Below, piece after piece: positions 6,711-13,873 of a stretch of 14,600 nucleotides of DNA (within the stretch, counting starts at the first letter, position 1; each line of letters opens with the position of its first letter). A program made the translations under genes and the position numbers. Location: positions 1 through 14,600 of the forward strand of contig DASSWT010000162.1 of assembly GCA_035704555.1 (NCBI GenBank), written 5' to 3'. The DNA is from Saccharospirillum sp035704555 (GTDB lineage: Bacteria > Pseudomonadota > Gammaproteobacteria > Pseudomonadales > Natronospirillaceae). The notes under the pieces were generated by a model. That model had not been told where the DNA came from, ran no database searches, and was given only the letters and a program-made list of their open reading frames with translations.

Positions 6711-7879
6711 CCAGCATTCTCCAGCGCAAAGGGTGCGCCGTGCTCGGTCCATTGTGCATCCGGTACGATGACAATCTTGCCCAGGTAGTTACTGCCCCGG
6801 TTCATGAAGTACTCTTCGGCGCGGTGCAGGTCAGACAGTTTGAACGCCGCGTGCAGTACCGGCTTGAGATCTCCGGCCCGAATCCATTCGATCAACTGGT
6901 CGGCCTCTTCCCGGGTGCCGTGCGACACGCCAAAAATCTGCACCTGGTACAAATAGATTCGTGTCCACAATACTTCACTGACATTGCCACCGCTGGCGCC
7001 GGCGATACTGAGGCGGGGGTAGTCGTTGCGCCGATGCATGTCGACGATCATGGTGTCGATGAACTGATGGGTTGCCTCGCCGCCAACCAGGTCCATCACC
7101 GCATCAATGGGCTCGCCGCCGGTTGCGTCCATGACTTTTTCGGTAAAACCGTGCATGTCGCTGCGGTCGAGTACGGCTTCCGCACCCAGCGCGAGCAACG
7201 CCTCGGCTTTATCGGCCTGGCTGAGGGCATAGGGAATGGCGCCCATTATCCGGCACAGCTGAATCAATGCAGTGCCGACCCCGCCACTGGCTCCCGTGAC
7301 CAGAATGCGTTCACCGGCCTTGACCCGGGCCGAGGTGAGCATATGCAGGGCGGTCTGGTAGGAGCACATACCCATGGCTGCCAACTGAGCATCGGCCAGG
7401 TTCGGATCATCGACAGAGTGAAACTGATCGGAAGGCACCGCAATGTATTCGGCGTAGCCGCCGTCGGCACCGTGACCGTAGTAATCCGGGACCAGATTAA
7501 TGGTGCGCCGTGCATCCGGGTAAAGATTAAAGTCGAGCAGGCCGCGTTGACCCAGGCGCTCTTCGCTAACGTCAGCGCCGACAGCTACGACGCGCCCGAC
7601 CACATCGGCCCCCTGTATGCGCGGAAAGGTCAGGGTGGCTTTGCCGCCCATTTGAAAGGAGGTGACGTCGTCTTTGTCCTGAGTCGGGTAGAGGCCTTCG
7701 CGTGCCTTTCGGTCTGTGTTGTTTTTTGCCGTTGCCGTCACCTGAACCAGCACTTCGTCGGGGCCGGGTCTCGGTGTCGGGAAATCAGTTTGGTATTCCA
7801 GTTTTTCGATGCTGCCATGGCCGTTAAGAACCATGGCAGCCATGGTGTCGGGGACAGTGAAGTCAGTTCGCGTTTGCAT
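6707..7879 (-). CDS. MDR-family NAD(P)-dependent oxidoreductase, zinc-less quinone oxidoreductase type
   Basis: A 390-residue medium-chain dehydrogenase/reductase. The GroES-like catalytic domain spans about 10-160 and the Rossmann domain about 165-330, with dinucleotide loop TGASGGVG (195-202). NNTDRKAREG (53-62) replaces the Cys of zinc alcohol dehydrogenases, and QGADVVG (89-95) stands where they have GHE. It therefore lacks the catalytic zinc site and resembles quinone-oxidoreductase or enoyl-reductase members that reduce activated C=C bonds. At 390 residues it is longer than a typical QOR (about 325). The start at 7879 has a strong AAGGGAGG 8 bases upstream. It overlaps the racemase-like gene by 4 bp (ATGA), so the two are made together and probably act in one pathway. 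Substrate unknown. Confidence 0.88.
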   Translation of the reverse strand: MQTRTDFTVPDTMAAMVLNGHGSIEKLEYQTDFPTPRPGPDEVLVQVTATAKNNTDRKAREGLYPTQDKDDVTSFQMGGKATLTFPRIQGADVVGRVVAVGADVSEERLGQRGLLDFNLYPDARRTINLVPDYYGHGADGGYAEYIAVPSDQFHSVDDPNLADAQLAAMGMCSYQTALHMLTSARVKAGERILVTGASGGVGTALIQLCRIMGAIPYALSQADKAEALLALGAEAVLDRSDMHGFTEKVMDATGGEPIDAVMDLVGGEATHQFIDTMIVDMHRRNDYPRLSIAGASGGNVSEVLWTRIYLYQVQIFGVSHGTREEADQLIEWIRAGDLKPVLHAAFKLSDLHRAEEYFMNRGSNYLGKIVIVPDAQWTEHGAPFALENAG

Positions 7880-7927
7880 GATCAGCCTCCCTTGGGTAGT
7901 GCGGATCGTATCAACCGCATTTGAACC

Positions 7928-7948
7928 AAGACCGGAGGTACCGGTCTT
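7928..7948 (-). other. 8-bp hairpin between the uspA-like and MDR genes
   Basis: AAGACCGG (7928-7935) and CCGGTCTT (7941-7948) form a perfect 8-bp stem with a 5-nt loop, 18 bp past the uspA-like stop in the direction of transcription. The bases after it are only mildly T-rich (TGGTTC), so it may be a partial terminator or a processing stem that lowers expression of the two enzymes relative to the transporter. Confidence 0.45.
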
Positions 7949-7966
7949 CTCACAACTTGCCTTGAT

Positions 7967-8410
7967 TCAGACAATCAGCGTCGGGCAATGCGCCAGACTG
8001 GCTACTCGGTGTGACACACTGCCCAACAGCAAGCCGTCCTTATCAGAGTGGGTGCCATGGGCGCCCATTACAATGAGGTCGATGCCTTTTTCTTTGGCGA
8101 ACTGGACAATCATTTTCGACGGTCGGCCACCTTTCACAAACCCTCTGAGGTTTTTCGCGCCTTTTTCAGTGGCGACCCCTTTGGCGTGTTCGACGATCTC
8201 CTTGGCATAGCCGGCCAGGGTGTCGTCCGGTATCTGCAAGTCCTCTGGCCGCCCGACCGAGAGTGAGGCGGCAAACAGGCTGTGGTGCTTGTAGACGCAG
8301 ATCAGATAAATTTCCGCTTCGGGTGTCATCTGCTGAAATTCAATGGCCTGTTCCATGGCACGCAGTGCCGCCTTGGATCCGTCAACAGCTACCAGCATTT
8401 TCTTAAACAT
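7967..8410 (-). CDS. Universal stress protein (UspA family), TRAP-associated, TeaD-like
   Basis: A 147-residue single-domain USP beginning MFKKMLVAVDGSKAALRAM, with the nucleotide-binding Asp in VAVDGS, and ending with the USP signature VMGAHG...GLLLGSVSHRVASLAHCPTLIV. The ATP-binding pattern GxxG-x9-G(S/T) is present but with 10 residues between the second and third glycines. In Halomonas elongata the UspA protein TeaD is encoded directly after the TRAP genes teaABC, binds ATP and regulates ectoine uptake; the gene order here (P, Q, M, Usp) is the same. A similar role is an inference from context. Start at 8410; a GAGGG motif lies about 11 bases upstream. The gap to dctM is 27 bp. Confidence 0.93.
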   Translation of the reverse strand: MFKKMLVAVDGSKAALRAMEQAIEFQQMTPEAEIYLICVYKHHSLFAASLSVGRPEDLQIPDDTLAGYAKEIVEHAKGVATEKGAKNLRGFVKGGRPSKMIVQFAKEKGIDLIVMGAHGTHSDKDGLLLGSVSHRVASLAHCPTLIV

Positions 8411-8437
8411 GGGTCAGTTTCCCTCTCAGTAATCCAC

Positions 8438-9721
8438 TCAACGGAACGCAAGATCCCGAAGGAACAAAGCGATCTGCGGAAACATAATCAGCAATGCGGC
8501 TGAGAAAATCAGGATGAAAATAAAGGGTGGCGTACCGCGAATGACTTCCCAATAAGGCCGCTTGAAGATAGCAATGGCGGTAAAGATGTCACAGCCAAAG
8601 GGTGGCGTGGCAGAGCCAATGGCAACCTGCAGGGTAATCAGAATACCTACCAGTACCGGGTCCAGCCCGGTGGCGGCGATGGCCGGTGCGAAGATCGGCG
8701 TCAGCACAAGAATGACTACAATCGGGTCGACAAACATGCACGCAATAAAGAACGCCACGCAGATGGAGACCATGACGCCAACCGGCCCCATCTGATTGAC
8801 ACCCACTGCTTCAAGTATTGATTGCGGGATCTGGGCGAATGAAATGATCCAGGAAAAACCATTGCCCACGGCAACCAGAATAAATACCACCGCGGTGATC
8901 AGCCCGGTCGATTTGGCAATACGATACATGTCCGGCAGTTTCAGTTCGCGGAACACAATGAATTCCAGGAACACCGCATACAGCACGCACACGGCTGCCG
9001 CTTCTGTCGGGCTAAAAATGCCACCGTAAATACCGCCGACAATAATGACCGGGAACATCAGCGGCCACAAGGCCCCGGCTACGGCTCTACCGCGATCGCC
9101 CCAGCTGGATTTCGGTTCAGTGGGTACCTTGTTCCGGTAAGCATACAGTAGAGAGTAAAGTGAGAAGAAAACCAGAATCATCAGGCCCGGGCCAACGCCT
9201 GCGATAAACAACTCGGCAATGGAAGTTTCGGAGATTACCCCGTAAATGATCATGCCAATGCTGGGTGGAATCAGGAACGCGATGTCACTGGCGTTGATGA
9301 TCAGTGCCAGGGTGAAAGGATCTGAATAGCCGGCTTTGAGCATTTTGGGTCGCAACGGTGACCCCACGGCGACCACAGTTGCCTGAGTGGAACCGGATAC
9401 CGCACCAAAGAGGGTGCAAGAGGCGGCGGTGCTGATTGCCAGGCCGCCTTTGACATGGCCTATAAACGACATAACCATATCGATCAGACGGTTGGCGGAC
9501 TGACCGCGTGTCATGATATCGGCCGCTAGAATAAACATCGGTACCGCGATCAGGGAAGCGGGGCGAATACCGCCCATCATCTGTTGAATGAAGGTGGTGT
9601 TTTGTCCGAATCCATCGAACATCATGTAGAAGCCAACCAGCGCAGCGGTGGTCAGCGGAATCATCATAGGAAAGCCCAGTAGCAGCAAACCTATCATTAT
9701 GAACATCAGGGTCGTGGCCAT
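8438..9721 (-). CDS. dctM: TRAP transporter large permease subunit, DctM family
   Basis: A 427-residue inner-membrane protein, length and hydrophobicity typical of DctM (about 12 membrane segments), which carries the ion-coupled transport path of tripartite ATP-independent periplasmic transporters. Family motifs: AVPMFILAADIM near 60, GAVSGSTQATVVAVG near 105, ALIINASDIAFLIPPSIGMIIYG, SPTEAAAVCVLYA, and ATPPFGCDIF near the C terminus. Start at 9721 has GAGG about 7 bases upstream. It is preceded by dctQ (62-bp gap) and followed by the UspA-like gene. The permease sequence does not reveal the substrate. Confidence 0.97.
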   Translation of the reverse strand: MATTLMFIMIGLLLLGFPMMIPLTTAALVGFYMMFDGFGQNTTFIQQMMGGIRPASLIAVPMFILAADIMTRGQSANRLIDMVMSFIGHVKGGLAISTAASCTLFGAVSGSTQATVVAVGSPLRPKMLKAGYSDPFTLALIINASDIAFLIPPSIGMIIYGVISETSIAELFIAGVGPGLMILVFFSLYSLLYAYRNKVPTEPKSSWGDRGRAVAGALWPLMFPVIIVGGIYGGIFSPTEAAAVCVLYAVFLEFIVFRELKLPDMYRIAKSTGLITAVVFILVAVGNGFSWIISFAQIPQSILEAVGVNQMGPVGVMVSICVAFFIACMFVDPIVVILVLTPIFAPAIAATGLDPVLVGILITLQVAIGSATPPFGCDIFTAIAIFKRPYWEVIRGTPPFIFILIFSAALLIMFPQIALFLRDLAFR

Positions 9722-9783
9722 GATTGCCTCATTGTTTGAATTCTTTTAATGACGTTTTTTTAACCCATGCAGGACTGACCGAG

Positions 9784-10377
9784 TTACACCTCTTTTTCAG
9801 TGTCGGCATAACCATCTACCACACCGGTAGACAGATACACATCGCTCGATGTCACATTTTTGACTGCAGTCAACAGGTACTGGATTCCAGTGATGGCAAA
9901 GCCGACCGGTACCCAGACATAGATCATCCAGATCTCGAAGCCCAGTGCTGGCAAAATACGGCCACGATCATACAGGTTGGTGATGTAGTCGACCGAGTAG
10001 TAACACAGGAAAAACATTACTGCAGACGTGAACAGAGCGATCACAATCATTAGAATGCGACGCGGCATGGTGGGCAATAAATCGTAGATTGCCGACATGC
10101 GGATGTGGCGGCCGTGGCGAGCAGCATAGCCGATACCGGCAAAGGTAATCATGATGATCAGAATCCGGTTTATTTCACCGGAGAAGAACAAGCCTTCGCC
10201 TAAAATATAACGGGCGAAGACGTTGGTGCAGGTATTGATGGCCATCAGGATAACACCCAGGGCCAGCATGGCAGCCTCGAATTTGCTGATGGCAACGTCG
10301 ATGATACCCAGAAAACCGGGTAAGCCGGAAACGTAGGCTCCGGTATCATCCATCTCATTTTGGGAAGGTTCGGACAT
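9784..10377 (-). CDS. dctQ: TRAP transporter small permease subunit, DctQ family
   Basis: A 197-residue protein with four predicted membrane segments (about 33-52, 68-86, 108-128 and 148-168), as in DctQ. It shows the recognisable FFSGEINRILIIMITFAGIGYAARHGRHIRM region, where DctQ proteins have a conserved acidic residue followed by an Arg/His-rich loop. Together with DctM it forms the membrane part of the TRAP transporter. The soluble N terminus (about 30 residues, SEPSQNEMDD) is acidic. Start at 10377 has AGGAG about 9 bases upstream. Confidence 0.95.
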   Translation of the reverse strand: MSEPSQNEMDDTGAYVSGLPGFLGIIDVAISKFEAAMLALGVILMAINTCTNVFARYILGEGLFFSGEINRILIIMITFAGIGYAARHGRHIRMSAIYDLLPTMPRRILMIVIALFTSAVMFFLCYYSVDYITNLYDRGRILPALGFEIWMIYVWVPVGFAITGIQYLLTAVKNVTSSDVYLSTGVVDGYADTEKEV

Positions 10378-10417
10378 AACTCAAGGCTCCTGTGCGTAAT
10401 GAACGCCGAGCAAAAGC

Positions 10418-10576
10418 TCACTTAAACAGATCCGTGTTGTCAGGGCCAAAGACAGCCAGCGTTGTAAACAAGGCTGTGTCTGGTAGCCAGGGTTGGGCGG
10501 CATTTTTGCCTTTGGTGTCAGGCAGAAAAGTCGTCCTGAGTGGATCCGGATAAAGGTCAGCGCCCCGGTTCAGCAT
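10418..10576 (-). CDS. Doubtful small ORF between dctP and dctQ
   Basis: A 52-residue reading frame (MLNRGADLYPDPLRTTFLPD...) in the 264-bp dctP-dctQ gap, on the operon strand; an upstream in-frame GTG at 10609 would give 63 residues. There is no clear ribosome site, no membrane segment and no recognised domain. TRAP operons do not normally have a gene here. An ORF of this size is readily found by chance in DNA of this composition. Listed so the gap is described. Confidence 0.2.
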   Translation of the reverse strand: MLNRGADLYPDPLRTTFLPDTKGKNAAQPWLPDTALFTTLAVFGPDNTDLFK

Positions 10577-10607
10577 GAAGGTACCGCCGGAGGGGCTGAC
10601 CTGGTGC

Positions 10608-10635
10608 ACCGGTTAATGCGCGTGCATTAACCGGT
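10608..10635 (-). other. 12-bp perfect hairpin just after dctP
   Basis: ACCGGTTAATGC (10608-10619) and GCATTAACCGGT (10624-10635) form a perfect 12-bp stem with a 4-nt loop, starting 6 bp after the dctP stop codon. There is no T-run, so complete termination is unlikely. A 3'-stabilising or partial-termination stem here would raise the binding protein over the membrane subunits, as is common in binding-protein-dependent operons. Confidence 0.75.
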
Positions 10636-10641
10636 TCTTAC

Positions 10642-11673
10642 TTACTGATCGGAAGTTACTTCCTGAAGGTCTTCTTTGAACTGATTCAGCAGTTCTTGGC
10701 CGCTTTCACCAGTCATTTCGATAAAGGTTTCTTCAACTTCCGGAGCCCGAGCCTGGAACGCATCGATTTGTTCTTCGGTCAGACGCGTCACAGTAACTTC
10801 ATCACTGGCTTCCTGAATTTTGTCGAGGGCTTCTTCTGCCAGGCCGTCGATATGATCAACGATCACTTCAAAGGCATAGTCAGCTGCTTCCTGTACCAGC
10901 TCCTGATCCTCTTCCGGCAGGTCATTGTAGAAGTTCTGGTTGGCCATCATCGCGGTAGTGAACCAGCCATGACCGGTAAAGGTCAGGTGCGGAGAGACCT
11001 CGTACAAACCGCCGGATTCAATCCAGAAAATCGGGTTTTCCTGCCCCTGAATCATGTTGGTCTGCAGTGCACCGTACACCTCGCCCCAGGGCAATGGAGT
11101 TGCAGTGGCACCGAAAGCTTCATAAGTTGAGGCCAGCAACGGGTTGGTCATAATGCGAATCTTTTTGCCATCAAAGTCGGCTGGCTCGGTGATGGGTTCA
11201 TCGGCCGTGACCACCATTTCACCTTCCGGATACATTTGCAGCAGTTCAAGATTCTGCTCGGCATACAGTTCGGGGAACATCTGATTGATGGCTTCACTTT
11301 CACGGAAGAATTCAATCACGGTGTCCATGTCGGTGGGCATCAGGTAGGGAATGAAGAAGATCTGAGCTTCCGGAATCAGTGACCCTGTGAAGCCGGGAGA
11401 CTGGTTCACGAACTGCAGAATGCCATTCTGGGTTTGTTCCATGATGTCGTCGGATTCGCCCAACTCACCGAAACGATAAACTTGTACGGTGTGCTCTGAA
11501 TTGTCTTCGATGTAATCCTTGAAGGCATAGGCGTACACGTCTTGAACGTCGCCTTCATACTCTTCGTGCGCGTAGCGCCAGGTGGCAGCCTGGGCCATGC
11601 TGGCCGCGCCCAGTGTCGCAGCGGCCAGGGCAGATACGCCCAGAATCCGGGTAAAAGATGCTGATTTTTTCAT
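10642..11673 (-). CDS. dctP: TRAP transporter periplasmic solute-binding protein, DctP family, extremely acidic
   Basis: A 343-residue secreted protein. The signal peptide MKKSASFTRILGVSALAAA ends at SMAQA (cleavage after about residue 29), and the mature protein begins ATWRYAHEEYEGD. DctP features are the GKKIRIM segment carrying the conserved carboxylate-binding Arg, the following GATATPLPWGEVYGALQTNM, and GQENPIFWIES. By hand count the mature form has about 64 Asp+Glu against 11 Lys+Arg, which fits a periplasm exposed to high salt. Start at 11673 is decided by GGAGG 8 bases upstream; the in-frame ATG at 11688 overlaps that site. First gene of the transporter operon. The substrate is probably a carboxylate or zwitterion; not identifiable here. 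Confidence 0.96.
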   Translation of the reverse strand: MKKSASFTRILGVSALAAATLGAASMAQAATWRYAHEEYEGDVQDVYAYAFKDYIEDNSEHTVQVYRFGELGESDDIMEQTQNGILQFVNQSPGFTGSLIPEAQIFFIPYLMPTDMDTVIEFFRESEAINQMFPELYAEQNLELLQMYPEGEMVVTADEPITEPADFDGKKIRIMTNPLLASTYEAFGATATPLPWGEVYGALQTNMIQGQENPIFWIESGGLYEVSPHLTFTGHGWFTTAMMANQNFYNDLPEEDQELVQEAADYAFEVIVDHIDGLAEEALDKIQEASDEVTVTRLTEEQIDAFQARAPEVEETFIEMTGESGQELLNQFKEDLQEVTSDQ

Positions 11674-12200
11674 GTTGTTAACCTCCATTCACCCCGGCGC
11701 TGGTCGAACACTCCGGGTGGGTTTCTGTTGGTTAGGGTTGAGGGGTTGGAACTGGCCGACATCCATCGACTCATCCCCTCAAAATCCTTTAGAGCTATAT
11801 CAGAATGGCAAAACATTTTGAGTCTGGCAAGGAAATGAGCGTTAAATTATTTCGGACTGCCAGGAAGATGGAGTCGTACAACAATGAAGCAGGCCCGTTC
11901 TCAGGGGATCACGGCATCTCAAATGAGTGGTGGCCGGTACCGGCTTGGGGTGGTCCGGCCGGAGCCCCGGAAAGGTCATAAAAACTGATTCCCCTAAAAT
12001 TATCGCCCCCAAAGAAGGGCGTGGCAGTCTTGGTGGGCGCTCCAGCGGACAGACTGAAAAAAGTGCTCGTTTCAACTACTTAGGCTAAATAATAGACGCT
12101 AGTTCAAATTGGAACAGTGAACGGTGACAAAAATAGAAGCAAGCAATAAAGTTTCGTGTTCGAAAGTATTCTTGGGCCGATTTCAGACTGGCACCAAGCT
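11674..12200. other. Intergenic region upstream of dctP
   Basis: 527 bp with no convincing gene. Toward dctP there is TG-A-TATAGC (extended -10-like; hexamer at 11794-11799) without an obvious -35, leaving a leader of about 115 nt. Further upstream are two perfect palindromes (11933-11944 and 11954-11963). A GTTC/GAAC dyad with a 6-nt gap lies at 12102-12115. Past the regulator's stop there is a weak stem TTTCG/CGAAA around 12160 followed by a T-rich stretch, possibly a poor terminator. Confidence 0.5.
11933..11963. promoter_or_regulatory. Pair of perfect palindromes, possible operator for the TRAP operon
   Basis: GCCGGTACCGGC (11933-11944, 12 bp) and TCCGGCCGGA (11954-11963, 10 bp) are perfect palindromes with centres 20 bp apart, about two helical turns. 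They lie about 135-165 bp upstream of the -10-like site of dctP, in the gap between the double-HTH regulator and its likely target. An activator site is possible; no binding evidence exists. Confidence 0.35.
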
Positions 12201-13073
12201 TTATTTTCCGAAGCCGGAGGCAGGGTAGGAGGTATTTTCAAACAGCCCGCGCCATCCGGCATCGACGGGCAGATGGGTGAGGGCAATCAACAGTTCATCC
12301 AGTACATCGGGCGAGCTTGCGTAGCCGGCGATCAGGTCGTTGATCAGGAACAGGCGCTGTTCGAGTTTCAAGCGGATCTTCAGGTAGGGGCTGTCGTCCA
12401 GAATGCTCAGCGGGTAGACGCCGGTCGAGAGGTAAAACCGGGCGTAATAGCTGAAATTGAGGGTGACATCGCCCGATAAAATGCGCCGCACCGTGCGCGG
12501 CGTAACATTCAGGTGCCGGGCCAGGTCACGGCGGGTTAGCTGGTGGTCCTGAAGGAAGTACAGCAGGCCCTCTGCCACCATCCGGTAGTAGTCTTTGTCG
12601 TAAAAGAACGGGCGCACACCGGCCAGCTCGCTGGGCTGTATGCACACCGATTCATCCGCATCCCGGCCGATGTGTCTGGGGCAATGGTCGATCATCGATT
12701 GCAGCGTGGTCAGGCAATCTTTCGCTGACACCCGTTGCAGCAAGGAGGCCAGACGAACCTGGCGAATGTTGCGGTAGTCGCCAATGGGCAAATGACCAAA
12801 GTAGTTCGATTGCGCCAACAAATGCAGGGGCGACATGCCCATCACAAAACACCACCAGTTGATGATGTGCATGCGGTACTGGCGTTTGCCCTTCTCCATT
12901 TCCATATAGGTTTTTTTGGACACCGATAACAGCCGGGTCATGGCCGGGGTGTTCAGCTCGTTCATATGGCGCACCTGGGCGATAAACGCTCCGGCACTTT
13001 CATTGAACAGATATTCGATGTCGTCGAAATCGACACCCTGGCTACGCCCGGGCGCGCGCTGGTCTCGGTTCAT
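12201..13073 (-). CDS. Putative transcriptional regulator with two helix-turn-helix domains
   Basis: A 290-residue cytoplasmic protein I cannot assign to a named family. It has two HTH-like regions: residues 31-86 (RLLSVSKKTYMEMEKGKRQ...GMSPLHLL) and 168-225 (LARHLNVTPRTVRRILSGD...GVYPLSIL). They align without gaps at an offset of 139, with identities at R47/R186, L49/L188, V51/V190, T55/T194, G62/G201, G79/G218, P82/P221, L83/L222 and L86/L225, so this is an internal XRE-like duplication. The middle (about 100-165) and C terminus (230-290) match nothing I know; no ligand domain is evident. Start: ATG at 13073; an in-frame TTG at 13109 is possible and neither has a clear ribosome site. Same strand as the TRAP operon and 527 bp from it, so a regulator of that operon is the natural guess. 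Confidence 0.75.
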   Translation of the reverse strand: MNRDQRAPGRSQGVDFDDIEYLFNESAGAFIAQVRHMNELNTPAMTRLLSVSKKTYMEMEKGKRQYRMHIINWWCFVMGMSPLHLLAQSNYFGHLPIGDYRNIRQVRLASLLQRVSAKDCLTTLQSMIDHCPRHIGRDADESVCIQPSELAGVRPFFYDKDYYRMVAEGLLYFLQDHQLTRRDLARHLNVTPRTVRRILSGDVTLNFSYYARFYLSTGVYPLSILDDSPYLKIRLKLEQRLFLINDLIAGYASSPDVLDELLIALTHLPVDAGWRGLFENTSYPASGFGK

Positions 13074-13432
13074 GGTAGTCAGTCTGGTATTGACCCGGGA
13101 AGCCGTCAATCGGAGGCCGCCACGGTGCAGGGAATAACTCCGGCTACGCCTCTGGTCTCCAAGACCCTGGCCAGGTAGTCAGGTTGAGACCGTGACGCTA
13201 CCGTTATGTGACCCTATTCACAATAAGCAATCGGCCTCCGAACGGTACTGGCTGGGCCAGCAAAGCCGCCATCGGCGCAGCCATGCGGTTTTAGGGGCGG
13301 ACACAAGCGACACCCCTGTGGATAACCTGGTCGTTCCTGCCTAGCTGTTTTTGCGCCAGTACAGCATTTGGGGTTCTGTTTGGCGTAACTTGGCGCTAGG
13401 CTGAAGCTTTACAGGTTGAACAGAGCGAAACC
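13074..13432. other. Divergent regulator/soxR intergenic region
   Basis: 359 bp without a gene. It contains the regulator promoter and palindromes described at 13154-13223 and one exact DnaA-box 9-mer (13317-13325, TGTGGATAA, the complement of TTATCCACA). No SoxR-box-like dyad is visible upstream of soxR, so redox autoregulation of soxR is not supported by sequence, and no clear sigma70 promoter for soxR could be picked. Confidence 0.5.
13154..13223 (-). promoter_or_regulatory. Predicted promoter and leader palindromes of the double-HTH regulator
   Basis: Reading leftward, TTGTGA (13223-13218), 17 bp, then TAGCGT (13200-13195). Just downstream are CCTGGCCAGG (13166-13175, perfect palindrome) and GGTCT-CCA-AGACC (13154-13166), placed where a repressor would block early transcription. 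Autoregulation is a possibility. Pattern match only. Confidence 0.35.
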
Positions 13433-13873
13433 GTGTCAGAAATTTCAGTCGGTCAGTTGGCGGAGCGCGCTGGCGTGTCGGTCGCCACCCTGCACTTTTA
13501 TGAGCAGAAAGGTCTTATTCACAGCCGGCGCAACGCAGGCAATCAGCGGCGGTACAACCGTCGCATGTTGCGCCGCGTGGCGGTGATCAAAACCGCTCAG
13601 CGGCTGGGGTTCAGCCTGAAAGAAATCGCCACCATGTTCAGTGACCTGGGCGAGTCGCAAGACATCTCCAAAGACAACTGGCAACAGCTTTCGGTGCGCT
13701 GGCACCAGGCGTTAACCGAGCGCATTGATGCGCTGCAACGGCTGCGCGATGAGCTGAACACCTGCATCGGTTGCGGGTGTTTATCGATGGGCAACTGCCG
13801 CCTGCGAAACCCGGACGATGCCCTCAGCGAACAAGGCCCGGGCCCGGTGCTCTGGGAGGGGAAAGGAAGCTGA
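13433..13873 (+). CDS. soxR: Redox-sensing MerR-family activator SoxR
   Basis: A 146-residue MerR-family dimeric activator that senses redox-cycling compounds through a [2Fe-2S] cluster. The N-terminal winged HTH (ISVGQLAERAGVSVATLHFYEQKGLI, 4-29; NQRRYNRRMLRRVAVIKTAQ) is followed by a dimerisation helix (about 80-110) and the diagnostic cluster motif CIGCGCLSMGNC with Cys111, Cys114, Cys116 and Cys122, then RLRNPDDALSEQGPG, all as in E. coli SoxR. Start is GTG at 13433 with only a weak GAG upstream. In enterics SoxR acts through SoxS; in most other bacteria it activates target genes directly, and here a SoxR box sits before the neighbouring VOC gene. Its TGA stop lies inside a heptad repeat array. 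Confidence 0.97.
   Translation: MSEISVGQLAERAGVSVATLHFYEQKGLIHSRRNAGNQRRYNRRMLRRVAVIKTAQRLGFSLKEIATMFSDLGESQDISKDNWQQLSVRWHQALTERIDALQRLRDELNTCIGCGCLSMGNCRLRNPDDALSEQGPGPVLWEGKGS

Noticed and set aside
6711..6752. Longer N terminus for the racemase-like gene
   Set aside because: It would overlap the MDR gene by over 40 bp; the ATGA overlap start at 6710 with a ribosome site is better.
6677..7924. 415-codon plus-strand reading frame antisense to the MDR gene
   Set aside because: The minus strand encodes a clear MDR enzyme with a TGASGGVG loop and strong ribosome site; the antisense frame matches nothing and results from codon bias in GC-rich DNA.
11805..11822. Sigma54-like TGGCA...TTTG sequence
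   Set aside because: The downstream element does not fit TTGC and it points away from dctP.
11842..12075. 77-codon minus-strand frame upstream of dctP
   Set aside because: Proline- and cysteine-rich peptide without domain, ribosome site or plausible composition; the region looks regulatory.
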